Part shown: positions 36,431 to 46,233 of the stretch, piece by piece
Position numbering within the stretch: position 1 is the first letter of the stretch
Layout: every line of letters starts with the position of its first letter
DNA from: SAR324 cluster bacterium
Lineage (GTDB): Bacteria; SAR324; NAC60-12
Direction: 5' to 3'
Length of the DNA: 64,000 nt
Assembly (NCBI GenBank): GCA_015232315.1
Contig: JADFZZ010000014.1
Span: 39,101 to 103,100 of the forward strand
Notes under the pieces: generated by a model
Told to the model about the DNA's origin: nothing
Databases searched by the model: none
What the model saw: only the letters and a program-made list of their open reading frames with translations
Translations under genes and position numbers: made by a program

Positions 36431-36870
36431 TGATGCAGTCTGCTGTCGACAATTCAAGCTTTTCCCTCTCCTATCTGGGGGATGCCTGGTACGAATTGTG
36501 GTGTCGTCATTATATTCTGAGGCAATGTTCTTCTGCCAGGAATGTACATCCAAGAGTTGTCGCGATGGTACGATGCCAGACTCAGGCTGAAATTATGCGG
36601 TTGATACTGCCGTTATTAACCCTGGATGAAGAGCTTGTTTTTAAACGTGGAAAAAATGTGAAACCTCAAACATGCCCCAGACATGCGTCTGTCAAGGATT
36701 ATCGCTTTGCCACAGGATTCGAATGTCTCCTGGGATACTGGTATGTTCAAAATAATACCAATCGTTTTGAAGAATTGATTTCACATCCCGTTGTTGATTC
36801 ATTCCTCAACCAACATTTAAATAATGTTCAGAAATCTCAGCCTGAAGGATTCAATGTTTGTTCTGCTTAG
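36424..36870 (+). CDS. mrnC: Mini-ribonuclease III
   Basis: A 148-aa RNase III catalytic domain without a dsRNA-binding domain. Motifs: YLGDAWYELW (catalytic Asp and Glu), QTQAEI, the basic KRGKNVKPQTCPRHASV stretch and YRFATGFECLLGYWY with the second acidic residue. Mini-III trims 23S rRNA ends in Firmicutes and cyanobacteria, so a copy in a Gram-negative setting is worth noting. ATG at 36424, 36430 or 36433 are all possible starts. Confidence 0.85.
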   Translation: MVMMQSAVDNSSFSLSYLGDAWYELWCRHYILRQCSSARNVHPRVVAMVRCQTQAEIMRLILPLLTLDEELVFKRGKNVKPQTCPRHASVKDYRFATGFECLLGYWYVQNNTNRFEELISHPVVDSFLNQHLNNVQKSQPEGFNVCSA

Positions 36871-37117
36871 CCTTTTAGTTGGCTCACTCACTATCTTTGC
36901 ATTGCTGTATCCACTATTGTTCAAACCTGTCAAATCATATCTTAATAATGATAAATCCCTGGCAGAGTTTAACGAACAGGAGTCCTTGCTGTCGGCAATC
37001 ACAGAATTAGATCATGATTATGAATTGGGTCGTTTGTCAGTTACAGATTATGAACACCTCAAACTGTACTTCCAAAGAAAGTATCTTGAAGAAAAACAGT
37101 CCATTGAATCCTCATGA
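36854..37117 (+). CDS. Small membrane protein, CcmI N-terminus-like
   Basis: About 87 aa with one N-terminal TM (VLLSLLVGSLTIFALLYPLLF) and a soluble tail reading ITELDHDYELGRLSVTDYEHLK. That tail pattern (E-L-D-x-D-x-x-x-G-x-L-x-x-x-D-Y) is seen in CcmI and in small zinc-ribbon-less membrane proteins of cytochrome c maturation operons. GAAGGA lies 5 nt before the ATG at 36854, which overlaps the end of mrnC. A haem-related role is only a guess. Confidence 0.55.
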   Translation: MFVLLSLLVGSLTIFALLYPLLFKPVKSYLNNDKSLAEFNEQESLLSAITELDHDYELGRLSVTDYEHLKLYFQRKYLEEKQSIESS

Positions 37118-37980
37118 CAGCCATCGTTCATATCGCTGAAAACTCAATTCTGGATGTTACCTCGCATGAGCGGTTGTCCTCACAAGGTCTGTTGATCTAT
37201 CCTGTTGTCTCCAGACGTTCTGGCGGTGTTTCAATCGGAATCAATTTGAATCCGGACAAAATTTGTAATTTTCACTGTGTTTACTGTCAGGTCAACCGAA
37301 CCAGACATGAAACAGTGCCGGTACCATCCGTGCGCTTGATTCTGGACCAACTGAAACAGTTTTTTATAAAAATTCAGGAAGCCGGAGGATCTTGGCAAAA
37401 AATGCCCGTTTGTGATATTGCCTTGTCAGGTGATGGCGAACCCACTACGTATCCTGAGTTTGATCAATTGATACCAGGCTTAATTGAGTTGCGTCAGCAA
37501 TTCAATCTTCAACATATTCCTCTTGTTTTGATCACCAATGCATCTTGTCTGCATCTCCCACGGATCCAGAAGGTTCTCCCAATTTTTGTTGAAAATGGCG
37601 GACGAATCTGGGCCAAACTGGATGCCGGAGATGAAAAAAACTGGCAGCAACTCATGCAGACGGATGTTCCATTTGCCAGAATTCTGAATAACCTCAGAAA
37701 CACTGGAATGAAGTATAAAATTCTGTTGCAAAGTTGTTTCATGCAAATACATCAGCAGGAATTTTCTCCCACTCTGCTGGACACCTATGTGAGCACAGTA
37801 CAGTCTCTGCTGAATAACAAAACACAGATTCAAGAAATTCAGGCCTATACCATTGCCAGACCGCCTGCAAATTCTTTTGTACGGGCATGGGATGATTCTG
37901 TCATGGATGAAATCGGCAAGATTTTGACAAGACAGATTCCTGTTCCTGTAAAAATATATTATGGCAGGCATTTTGACTGA
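37114..37980 (+). CDS. Radical SAM enzyme
   Basis: A 288-aa protein with the 4Fe-4S motif C51-x3-C55-x2-C58 (CNFHCVYC), a GGE-like ALSGDGEPTTYPEF segment for SAM binding, and a C-terminal region without extra Cys clusters. It belongs to the radical SAM group near COG0731/MoaA-like oxidoreductases. Its start overlaps the previous stop (ATGA), so it is translationally coupled to the small membrane protein. Substrate unknown; the RNA-related neighbours allow tRNA/rRNA modification. Confidence 0.85.
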   Translation: MTAIVHIAENSILDVTSHERLSSQGLLIYPVVSRRSGGVSIGINLNPDKICNFHCVYCQVNRTRHETVPVPSVRLILDQLKQFFIKIQEAGGSWQKMPVCDIALSGDGEPTTYPEFDQLIPGLIELRQQFNLQHIPLVLITNASCLHLPRIQKVLPIFVENGGRIWAKLDAGDEKNWQQLMQTDVPFARILNNLRNTGMKYKILLQSCFMQIHQQEFSPTLLDTYVSTVQSLLNNKTQIQEIQAYTIARPPANSFVRAWDDSVMDEIGKILTRQIPVPVKIYYGRHFD

Positions 37981-38012
37981 ACGACCACCCCTTTTATTTT
38001 TCTGAGTTGAGC

Positions 38013-38840
38013 ATGGCTAAAGCGGTGATACTGGGCAATTCCAATTTGCCACATTGGGAAAGCCCTGTGACAATACATCTGGAATATTCTTTGTGCAGTG
38101 CCATTTCCTATCGTGGTGTTGGTTATAAAGATATTAATGAAGATCGTGTGATTGTTATACCGAATAAGAATACCATGATTGTCGCCGATGGCATGGGTGG
38201 GCCTGGTGAAGGATACAAAGCGGCTCAAATTCTTTGTGATATTTTGATGGCCTTACCTGAATTTGAGTCAAGTCCTATCCTTGCAGCATTGGAGGATGCC
38301 TCATCAAGAATTCGACAGGAATGCAAAAAAAGTTCAGCCGGTGTGTGTTATCTGATTGCGAAACTGGATTATCCCACCCTACACATCTGGTATGCTGGCG
38401 ATGTCAAACTGCTCATTCTGAATCATGGTATCAGATTTGAAACACAGGATCACACATTGATCAACACATGGATTCAGAACGGCGATATTTCTCCTGACGA
38501 TGCGATCCATCACCCGATGAGGCATATCGTCACTCGAGCGCTATCTGGCGATGGGCATGAAATGGATTACTGTCAGACAACTCTGGAGCCAAATGACAGA
38601 ATTATTATTGCGTCCGATGGTCTTTGGGATAATTTTACGCCGATAGAAGTGGACAATTATGTTGTAGGCATTTCTCCATTCTCAGCCGTTGAATTGTTAT
38701 TGCAAAAATCAACTTACAAAATGCGACAGGTCTATTCTGATCAATGGGAAGGACTACTAGCTCCCAAACCAGACAATATAAGTATTCTGATCACGGATAT
38801 TCTTGTTCATCCAAAACAAAACTATCAGCCCGCTCATTAA
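38013..38840 (+). CDS. PP2C-family Ser/Thr phosphatase
   Basis: A 275-aa protein with the PP2C metal motifs: NEDRVIV, VADGMGG, ASDGLWDNF and PDNISILI. The N-terminal 25 residues precede the catalytic core. ATG at 38013 is preferred over a TTG two codons upstream. It follows the radical SAM gene by about 30 nt. It could dephosphorylate STAS proteins or substrates of the kinase at 0.6-5.8 kb (inference). Confidence 0.88.
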   Translation: MAKAVILGNSNLPHWESPVTIHLEYSLCSAISYRGVGYKDINEDRVIVIPNKNTMIVADGMGGPGEGYKAAQILCDILMALPEFESSPILAALEDASSRIRQECKKSSAGVCYLIAKLDYPTLHIWYAGDVKLLILNHGIRFETQDHTLINTWIQNGDISPDDAIHHPMRHIVTRALSGDGHEMDYCQTTLEPNDRIIIASDGLWDNFTPIEVDNYVVGISPFSAVELLLQKSTYKMRQVYSDQWEGLLAPKPDNISILITDILVHPKQNYQPAH

Positions 38841-38857
38841 TTTTCTGAGAATTTTTT

Positions 38858-39343
38858 ATGAAAAAAATGATTTTCTGGATCAAAAGTCTTGATCTTCAAA
38901 GATATCCCAATGGAGGATATTTGTCAGAAACGTACCATTATGGTACTCATCAAGTTGATAGCATTGACCCTTTATGTAGCGGTTTGGCAAGTTACTATCT
39001 GCTTCCTGGCAATGAATTTCTTGCGTTCAATCGTCTCAATTCAGACATTCTCTGGCATTTTTATTATGGCTCCACAATGCATCTGCATATTATGGATAAC
39101 ATGGGTCAATATTATTGCTCCAAGCTGGGAAATAATCTCGATCGTGGTGAACGACATCAGGTGATCGTTCGAAAAAACTTCTGGTATGCGGCAACTGTTT
39201 ATGAAAAAAATGGTTATGCGTTGACTGGTGCCACTATTTTCTCAGGAGAGCAAAAAATTGATTTGGAAATGGGGTCGAGATCTAAATTATTGGAGGAATA
39301 TCCGCAACATTTTCAGATTATTGAAAAGTTAACGTTGCCGTAA
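38858..39343 (+). CDS. DUF985 cupin-like protein
   Basis: A 161-aa single-domain cupin of the DUF985/COG3542 group. Diagnostic motifs are LDLQRYPNGGYLSETY, FNRLNSDILWHFYYG, GERHQVIV, FWYAATV and the C-terminal LEEYPQHFQIIEKL. Family members have a beta-barrel that may bind a metal or sugar-like ligand; the biological role is not settled. It is the last gene of the R3H-to-PP2C run, 17 nt after the phosphatase. Confidence 0.88.
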   Translation: MKKMIFWIKSLDLQRYPNGGYLSETYHYGTHQVDSIDPLCSGLASYYLLPGNEFLAFNRLNSDILWHFYYGSTMHLHIMDNMGQYYCSKLGNNLDRGERHQVIVRKNFWYAATVYEKNGYALTGATIFSGEQKIDLEMGSRSKLLEEYPQHFQIIEKLTLP

Positions 39344-39372
39344 TTTTTGCTGACACAAAAAAGAAGGGATGA

Positions 39373-39399
39373 TCTTAGCGGATTGAGCAACCGCTAAGA
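39373..39399. terminator. Convergent stem-loop between cupin gene and actF
   Basis: A perfect 9-bp stem, TCTTAGCGG at 39373-39381 and CCGCTAAGA at 39391-39399, with a 9-nt loop. It sits between the ends of two converging genes and could stop transcription from both sides, though no long T-run follows. Confidence 0.5.
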
Positions 39400-39409
39400 C
39401 CACTGAGAC

Positions 39410-40690
39410 TTACCGACCATGCCATGAATGGCAGAGATGTTTGTCTGAAACAGGAAGAAGAGGTACCTTGCTCAGAAATGTGAGATATGCCAAAGCAAAC
39501 GCTCCGCCAAATCCTGCGGTGATGAGGATTTCATGCAAACCGAAGGGAATATGGTAGTGTCCTGGTTCCTGCAATGATGGAACAACGATTAGATAGACTG
39601 CAAACCATTGTCCTAATGCGATATATCCGCCCATCGCCCTGACAAAATTAGGTGTTCGGCACAATGTTCTTGGCATCAGTCCCAGAAACACCGATACGAA
39701 CAACCAAAGTATCACAATCACAAAGACCGTACTCCATGGCTGAATCATCGATCGGATGATCAAAAATGGAGTTTCTTCACTCAAGTCGCCATACCAGATC
39801 ACAATATACTGTGAAAATCCAAGATAGGTCCATGCCATAGCGCAGGCAAATGTCAATTTTGCCAAATCATGGATGCGGTTGATGGTGATATAAGCTTCCC
39901 CGTCACTACCAAGTTTGCTGCGAACAGTCACTGCGACAATCAGCAACAACCCCAAGGCTGCGTGCAGATTACCCATCATAAAAAATGCTGCAAATAAGGT
40001 ACTAAACCATTCCTGATCCAGAGTCATTACGAAATCCCATGAAATAAAGGATCCGGCAATTGCGTAAATAATCATCAAAACAGGAGCTACTTTGCGAGAA
40101 AGTAATTCCATACGGACTACTTCATCTTTATGATTATTGTACCCCTTCAGCAACTTGTCCGCCAGAGTTCCGCCCCATCCGGGAATGAGTGTTCTCGCAA
40201 ATCCAAAATCGGGTTTAAGGGACAATCGAATGAACGCAAAAGAAACTCCATACATCAATAACAGCCAGAAAATATTTCTGGTGATAAAGAAATGATAGTT
40301 GAGCCAACCTGCTTTCACAGCAACCCCATGATGCAGAAACGGTTTCTCAACCCATTCGTACAAAATGTGTCCTCCAAAAAACAAGATAATGAACATTAAA
40401 AAAGAGATGGGCAAAAAGGCACCGAAGGCTTCAGCCAGACGTTTGAAGGGACGGCCCCATTTTGAATCTGTAAGCTGCCAGATCACAGCCATGATCACAC
40501 CAGCCTGGGATAAACCACCCCAGAACACCACATTGATTAAAAAAGTCTGCCATGTCCGTTTCACACCTTCATGGTCACCAATAGCCAGACCCACTACAAA
40601 CATCAGCACCCCTAAACCAATCAGGGCCCAAAGCAGCATTCTGATTTGTTTGGGAATCTCAAATAAGGATTTTTCAACTATCGCTTTCAT
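39410..40690 (-). CDS. actF: Alternative Complex III subunit ActF
   Basis: A 426-aa protein with about ten membrane helices, homologous to the NrfD/PsrC-like quinol-interacting subunits. It is the sixth gene in an act operon in the order A-B-C-D-E-F, which fixes its identity better than any one motif. ActF pairs with ActC in the membrane and is thought to take part in proton movement. No actG or actH-like gene follows; the next gene is convergent. Confidence 0.88.
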   Translation of the reverse strand: MKAIVEKSLFEIPKQIRMLLWALIGLGVLMFVVGLAIGDHEGVKRTWQTFLINVVFWGGLSQAGVIMAVIWQLTDSKWGRPFKRLAEAFGAFLPISFLMFIILFFGGHILYEWVEKPFLHHGVAVKAGWLNYHFFITRNIFWLLLMYGVSFAFIRLSLKPDFGFARTLIPGWGGTLADKLLKGYNNHKDEVVRMELLSRKVAPVLMIIYAIAGSFISWDFVMTLDQEWFSTLFAAFFMMGNLHAALGLLLIVAVTVRSKLGSDGEAYITINRIHDLAKLTFACAMAWTYLGFSQYIVIWYGDLSEETPFLIIRSMIQPWSTVFVIVILWLFVSVFLGLMPRTLCRTPNFVRAMGGYIALGQWFAVYLIVVPSLQEPGHYHIPFGLHEILITAGFGGAFALAYLTFLSKVPLLPVSDKHLCHSWHGR

Positions 40691-41329
40691 TTAATTTTCC
40701 TCCTTCCCAAATTGTGGACTCTTCAAATAATTCACAATATCCCAGCGTTCCTGACGGGTTGTCAGGGCTCCATAAGCAGGCATAATTCCCGCAGGTTTGC
40801 TGCCATAACGGATCTTGTTGTAAAAATGAGTCTCACTGAATATCTGCACAAATCCCGCAATCGGAATAGCTGGCATACCTTTTTCAACCACTGGAGTGTT
40901 ACCATTTCCATCTTTGGCATGACACACCGCACAGTAAATGTTATACATTTTTCGACCATTAGCTACCGATGCTTCCGTTGCTGTTGTTGGATTCAGTGGT
41001 CGAATTTCACGCTCTGCCATCGGCACAAACGACTCATAGATCTGCTGTATCTTTCCCAATTCAAATCGAACAGGCACAGAATCAGATGGAAAATTCTGAT
41101 AGGTTCCTTCTTCCTGGGGTTTAATGCTTTTACCATTAAACATATCCTGGAAGAACGGATAATCCTTGCCGTCAAACCAGGGGCTGGCGTCATTTTTTAA
41201 GTTATATCCGGGTTCTTTGGTTCGAGGATCATCGAATGGATTATTTTTTCCGGCCCACGCCAAATTGCCCACAAAACTAAAGCTGATGGCGAGCATCAAT
41301 ATTTTGTTCAGCTTATTCATTTTCAACAT
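40691..41329 (-). CDS. actE: Alternative Complex III monohaem cytochrome c ActE
   Basis: About 212 aa with a Sec signal (KLNKILMLAISFSFVGNLAWA) and one haem c site, CAVCH, in the second half, followed by a distal Met region (AGIMPAYGAL). GGAGGAGG directly precedes the ATG at 41329; a second ATG at 41320 is possible. It overlaps the end of actD. It probably passes electrons from the complex to soluble or oxidase-bound cytochrome c. Confidence 0.88.
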   Translation of the reverse strand: MLKMNKLNKILMLAISFSFVGNLAWAGKNNPFDDPRTKEPGYNLKNDASPWFDGKDYPFFQDMFNGKSIKPQEEGTYQNFPSDSVPVRFELGKIQQIYESFVPMAEREIRPLNPTTATEASVANGRKMYNIYCAVCHAKDGNGNTPVVEKGMPAIPIAGFVQIFSETHFYNKIRYGSKPAGIMPAYGALTTRQERWDIVNYLKSPQFGKEEN

Positions 41330-41837
41330 GCACCTCCTCCGCTCCATGGTTATTCAATAACACCTGAAAGTCATTCAGCTTGGCCGACTCACAAGGGATG
41401 ACGATGCCAAAACGGTCCCGTTGAAACCGGACATATTTTTTAACGGATGACGGGAGTGGATTTTTCAATGTATCCACCGTAGCCAGCAACACGACCCCCA
41501 TCAAGGTGAATAAAGCGGTGAATAAGATAGTTAACTCAAAACCGATAATAGTGAATGGGGGAATAGCAATAATCGGTTTTCCACCCACAGGAAGCACCCA
41601 GTCAGCGGCTGTCCATGCGGTGAAACTATATCCTGTCAGACATCCTAACGCTCCAGCACACAAGGAGATGAATGGAAGTCTTGACTGCCGATCGCCCAAA
41701 GCGTGATCAATTTCATGTCTGGGACATGGTGACAATACAGTAGGCTCAATCCCTTTCTGACGCACGGCCTTAATCGCGGATGTCAACTCATCCAGGTATT
41801 CAAAGGTGCCCCACACTCCTGAAAATTTCTTGCTCAT
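41313..41837 (-). CDS. actD: Alternative Complex III subunit ActD (DUF3341)
   Basis: A 174-aa protein: a cytoplasmic ferredoxin-fold-like start (GVWGTFEYLDELTSAIKAVR), two membrane helices (about 65-90 and 100-130) and a C-terminal tail. This is the DUF3341 layout of ActD. It overlaps actC by 4 nt (ATGA) at its start and actE at its end, so translation of the operon is coupled. It has no cofactor motif. Confidence 0.88.
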   Translation of the reverse strand: MSKKFSGVWGTFEYLDELTSAIKAVRQKGIEPTVLSPCPRHEIDHALGDRQSRLPFISLCAGALGCLTGYSFTAWTAADWVLPVGGKPIIAIPPFTIIGFELTILFTALFTLMGVVLLATVDTLKNPLPSSVKKYVRFQRDRFGIVIPCESAKLNDFQVLLNNHGAEEVHVENE

Positions 41838-43210
41838 TTTCCTCCTTTCATCGGTGGATGAATTGCTTCTTTCAATTCCATAATCGCCATTGGAGGTAAG
41901 GCTTTCACAAAAAGCGCAAATAATGTGAAAAAGAAACCAAATCCTCCAATAGTCAATCCGACTTCAACAATCGTAGGCCAATACGAGCCCCAGGCATGAG
42001 GCAAAAAGTCTCGCTGTAGTGAACTTCCTACAATGTTAAAACGCTCAAACCACATGCCAATGTTGATCAGAATCGTGATGATCCAGACGGCCACCAGATT
42101 GGTTCTGATTTTAAATCGCCATAAAGGCAATGGTGCGATGACGTTGCAGAAAACCATCAACCAGAATGCGATTTGAGGAAATCCAAAATCATGATCACCC
42201 AACAGAGTCCAATCTGTCATAGCGCCAAAAGGGCGAAAATAAAAAATAGCTTTTTCAAAGGGATTGCCACTGTAAAATGCGATAAAGAACTCTGTCGCAT
42301 AGGCATAACCCACAATCATCGAGGTGAATAAAATCACACGACACACACTTTGGACCACATGATCTGTGATATATTCCTCAAGGCCAAAGACGACTCTTAC
42401 CGGAATCAACACAGTCATCACCATTGCCAGTCCGGAGAAAATCGCTCCAGCCACGAAATATGGAGCAAAAATGGTGGTGTGCCATCCAGGAATAGAGGAC
42501 ATGGCAAAGTCCCAGGAAACGATGGAGTGAACGGAAAACACCAGCGGTGTTGCCAAAGCTGCAAAGATCAGATACCCCCGCATGTAATGCAACCACTGAT
42601 GATTGGTTCCTCTCCAGGCCAGCGCCATTGGAGTATAAATCAGAGCTTTCAGTTTTTGTCCACGGCGGATGGCTTCATCCCTGAGAATGGCCATGTCAGG
42701 AATCAATCCCATCACGAAAAACAGGATAGATACTGTCATGTAGGTTGTTACCGCAAACACGTCCCATGCCAAGGGAGATTTGAAGTTGATCCATAACATC
42801 CGTTGATTTGGATATGGAATCAAAAAATATCCCAACCACGGACGTCCTGTATGAAGGATGGGGAACATTCCTGCTGTCATCACAGCAAAAACTGTCATGG
42901 CTTCCGCACTTCGGTAAATCGCATTCCGCCAGGGAGCGCGTGTCAGATAAAATACTGCGGAAATCAGTGTTCCCGCATGTCCAATCCCGATCCAGAACAC
43001 GAAATTGGTGATATAAAACCCCCAACCAATCGGGTGACTCATCCCGGCGTATCCAATTCCGACATCCACTTGCAACGCAACACTCAGAACTCCCAGCATC
43101 AATGCTACCAGAAATCCAAGGACGAGCAGAAAATAAGATGGATGCGGCTTTTCCAGCATTGCCAGCAGATCATCATTGATCTTGGCATACGTGAGTTTGG
43201 TATCACTCAT
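41834..43210 (-). CDS. actC: Alternative Complex III quinol-binding subunit ActC
   Basis: A 458-aa NrfD/PsrC-family membrane protein with about ten helices. Features include HPIGWGFYITNFVFWIGIGHAGTLISA near residue 60 (motif split at PIGWG and GHAG) and SIVSWDFAMS, typical of ActC, where a menaquinol site is expected on the periplasmic side. It starts 3 nt after actB. Together with ActF it anchors the redox subunits ActA and ActB. Confidence 0.92.
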   Translation of the reverse strand: MSDTKLTYAKINDDLLAMLEKPHPSYFLLVLGFLVALMLGVLSVALQVDVGIGYAGMSHPIGWGFYITNFVFWIGIGHAGTLISAVFYLTRAPWRNAIYRSAEAMTVFAVMTAGMFPILHTGRPWLGYFLIPYPNQRMLWINFKSPLAWDVFAVTTYMTVSILFFVMGLIPDMAILRDEAIRRGQKLKALIYTPMALAWRGTNHQWLHYMRGYLIFAALATPLVFSVHSIVSWDFAMSSIPGWHTTIFAPYFVAGAIFSGLAMVMTVLIPVRVVFGLEEYITDHVVQSVCRVILFTSMIVGYAYATEFFIAFYSGNPFEKAIFYFRPFGAMTDWTLLGDHDFGFPQIAFWLMVFCNVIAPLPLWRFKIRTNLVAVWIITILINIGMWFERFNIVGSSLQRDFLPHAWGSYWPTIVEVGLTIGGFGFFFTLFALFVKALPPMAIMELKEAIHPPMKGGK

Positions 43211-43212
43211 AA

Positions 43213-46206
43213 TCAGGCCTCCTGTTTCTCATTTTTTGATAAAATGTTCATTGCATGATGGGACGTTGCATGAGCTCCTGCCGTTTCCCGGAAATTGACC
43301 TTTTTTAAATAAGTGATCGCTGGTTTGTAATTCATTTCAGCAATGATTTCATACTGACGATCTCTTTTTTCCATCTCATTCCGCTGAGCCAGTTTGGATA
43401 CCTGACTGGAAGAATCCGCTAGGTTGCCAAATGTAATGGCGCTGGTCGGGCAGGTTTGCTGACAGGCGGTAATGATTTCACCATCCTGAACATCACGATT
43501 CATTTCATTTGCCGCAAACTTGGCTTCCGCGATGCGTTGAATACAAAAGGTACATTTTTCCATCACACCGACAGATCTGGTTGTAATGGTTGAATTGAGT
43601 TGCTGATGCAAAGGTGCAGGAAACTCATAGTCAAACCAGTTGAATCGTCGAACCTTGTAAATACAGTTGTTGGAGCAATAGCGAGTTCCGACACAACGGT
43701 TGTATGCCTGAACATTCAAACCTTCCGGATTGTGGTAGGTCGCATATACTGGGCATACAGGCTCGCACCCTGCGTTTTCACACTGCTGACAGGTCATTGG
43801 CACAAAACGGGTTTCCAGATTTTCCCCATATCCTTCAATATAGCGTTCCAGCCGGATCCATGACATTTCACGTCCCAGACCCATCCGCTCCTTACCAACT
43901 ACAGGGATGTTGTTTTCGGAATAACAAGCAACGACACACGCAGAACAACCGTTACATTTATCCAGATCAATGGTCATTCCCCACTTATAGGGCTCATAGT
44001 ATCCGGCTGTTTCCTTGCGGTCAGGATAGAATTCTGTTTGTCGTTTGTGTCCCGTTTGGTGATGAACCGGCCCCTGTGCGAGTTCAGTAATGGTGACAGC
44101 GGCCGCAATATCACGTCCTAATTGTCGTGCATTTCCATCCATATTAACTGCATAGGCAAGTGCTGACGCTTTTTTAACTTCAGCGTTCACGCTCAACCAT
44201 GCCAGTTCACCGGACATTCGGTCTGTCTTTGCAGGAAGCAGGTCCAAAACATTCACGCCATATCGGTCAGCCGCCAAGCCTGAATTTTCGTGACCTTGAC
44301 CAAAGGGAATGGCGATAGCGCCCTTGTGAATGCCAAAATGATAATACGCGGTCAAATCCACTTGACCATAGGGGGTTTTAACTTCCATCAAATCCCGGTC
44401 ATGGATTCCCAGTTTTTCGGCTGTTTCCGGATTGATTTCCGCCCAGGAATCCCAGACAATCTGTGTCATTGGATCCGGAACTTCCTGGAGCCATGGTTTG
44501 TTGGCACCACTCCCATCACCCAGCAGGACAGATGTCGATGGAATCAATGTCAGTCCTTTGCCCTCATATTGAGGTGTTTTCAGATGCATTTGAGTGACCT
44601 GGGGATTCAGTTCAACTGCCACTTCAGGAACAACATCGAACAAGCCACCATTTTCCAGAGTACGAACCCAGAAATCCTCAAAAAAGGTCTGTGGACTGCC
44701 TTTTTCAGCATGAATTTTGGTCCAGGACTGTTTCAGGTAATCAAGATAACGTTTCATCCCTTCAAAAGCACTCGGATTCAGTTTTTGTCCAACCGCCATT
44801 AAAACATCTTCGCGGGCTTTGGCATCAAATCCCTGCACCGGACTCATGACAGGCTGAATGATACTGCGAACACCGGAACGAGTCTCCACATCTCCCCAGC
44901 TTTCATAAGGGGTCAGTGTTGGCAAGACCAGATCTGCTTCATGAGATGTTTCATTCTGAACAGATGACATGACCACTACAAACGCATTTTTCATTGCATC
45001 GGCAAAGCGGCTGGTTTTAGGCAATGCATACACCGGATTGCTTTCATCAATGATCAGCAATTTCACCTGACCGTTTTGCAATTCCTGAATCAAATTCAGA
45101 ATGTTTTGCTGACCCATCATTTCCGGTGCGGCCTGATCAATAAAGGATACGGTCTTGCCAAGATTGCCAGAGACAGCATTCAGAATATTCACAGCAACCA
45201 TTGTTTCTGTTGCCTGTTCAGTAATGGTTGCACTACCACCACCAATCGCCAGACTTGGTCCATTTTCAACAAATTCTTTGGCGAGTGTTTTAATTTTTTC
45301 AGCAGTCAGCCCAATGTCGCCAGCAACTTTTTCAGGGAGGTACTCCGCCAGATAATCAGCCAGAAATACATACCCGCCAGTTCGTCTGCGAATTTCATGA
45401 GCCATGGACAGAGCCAGAATTCCTTCTGTCCCTGGAGTAACAGGAACCCACTCATCCGCACTGCTACCTGACAGCGATAAATGAGGTCCGACATGAACGG
45501 CTTTGTTTTTGTGGCCATCCGCATAGGCATGCATGGCAGCAAACTGCCGGGCGTTTTCAACGATGCCGCCCCAGTTTTCCAGAAAATCTGCACCAAAATT
45601 AATAAAGTATCGTGCTTTATCAAAATGATAGAGTGGGACATCTGCACGACCAAATGAAACTTCATTGGCCTTGATCAGGTTCGCCCTGTTGAAAACCTGA
45701 AAACCGATACGACGTCCACCGCCTACAGCGTTAAGCCATTCAGCCATGAAGTCTTTATCGCTCCCGGTTGTAGGCCGACCTAAATAGACAATACTGCCTT
45801 GTGCGGACTGAATTTTTTCCACAAAGACTTTTTCAGCTTCTTCCCACGAAATATTTTTTCCACCTTTCAATGCTGGCGTCGTCAGTCTGGCTGGATTGTA
45901 GAGTGCTTGCAGGGACGATTGTCCTCTGGCACACAATTTACCCTGATTGACAGGGTGCAAGGGATTTCCTTCGGCCTTTTGGGCGCGTCCCTCTCGTGCT
46001 GTTACCATCATCCCGCATCCCGCATCACATTCCCTGCAGGTTGTCATGTAATTGAATGCGTTATGAGGACTGTAATCAATCCCATCTGGCGGAACCAGCA
46101 ACGGAATAAGTTTTTCAGGTTTATTCTGACAGCTCGCCGCAGTGACAGCGGCACCACTAACTGCCATGTATTTGAAAAGATTTCTTCTACTGAGACCTTT
46201 CTTCAT
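43213..46206 (-). CDS. actB: Alternative Complex III iron-sulfur subunit ActB (fused B1-B2)
   Basis: A 997-aa fusion of a molybdopterin-oxidoreductase-like domain and an NrfC-like ferredoxin domain. The N-terminus has a Tat motif (SRRNLFK, residues 6-12). Four Cys (C57, C60, C64, C92) could bind a 4Fe-4S cluster next to the Mo-type fold, although ActB of characterised complexes carries no molybdenum. The C-terminal 250 residues hold ferredoxin Cys groups: CNGCSACVVAC, CQQCENAGCEPVCP, CVGTRYCSNNC and CTFC with CQQTCP, fitting three 4Fe-4S and one 3Fe-4S cluster. It lies 27 nt after actA. Confidence 0.94.
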   Translation of the reverse strand: MKKGLSRRNLFKYMAVSGAAVTAASCQNKPEKLIPLLVPPDGIDYSPHNAFNYMTTCRECDAGCGMMVTAREGRAQKAEGNPLHPVNQGKLCARGQSSLQALYNPARLTTPALKGGKNISWEEAEKVFVEKIQSAQGSIVYLGRPTTGSDKDFMAEWLNAVGGGRRIGFQVFNRANLIKANEVSFGRADVPLYHFDKARYFINFGADFLENWGGIVENARQFAAMHAYADGHKNKAVHVGPHLSLSGSSADEWVPVTPGTEGILALSMAHEIRRRTGGYVFLADYLAEYLPEKVAGDIGLTAEKIKTLAKEFVENGPSLAIGGGSATITEQATETMVAVNILNAVSGNLGKTVSFIDQAAPEMMGQQNILNLIQELQNGQVKLLIIDESNPVYALPKTSRFADAMKNAFVVVMSSVQNETSHEADLVLPTLTPYESWGDVETRSGVRSIIQPVMSPVQGFDAKAREDVLMAVGQKLNPSAFEGMKRYLDYLKQSWTKIHAEKGSPQTFFEDFWVRTLENGGLFDVVPEVAVELNPQVTQMHLKTPQYEGKGLTLIPSTSVLLGDGSGANKPWLQEVPDPMTQIVWDSWAEINPETAEKLGIHDRDLMEVKTPYGQVDLTAYYHFGIHKGAIAIPFGQGHENSGLAADRYGVNVLDLLPAKTDRMSGELAWLSVNAEVKKASALAYAVNMDGNARQLGRDIAAAVTITELAQGPVHHQTGHKRQTEFYPDRKETAGYYEPYKWGMTIDLDKCNGCSACVVACYSENNIPVVGKERMGLGREMSWIRLERYIEGYGENLETRFVPMTCQQCENAGCEPVCPVYATYHNPEGLNVQAYNRCVGTRYCSNNCIYKVRRFNWFDYEFPAPLHQQLNSTITTRSVGVMEKCTFCIQRIAEAKFAANEMNRDVQDGEIITACQQTCPTSAITFGNLADSSSQVSKLAQRNEMEKRDRQYEIIAEMNYKPAITYLKKVNFRETAGAHATSHHAMNILSKNEKQEA

Positions 46207-46233
46207 CGCAATGTCTCCTAATGGATTAATCTA

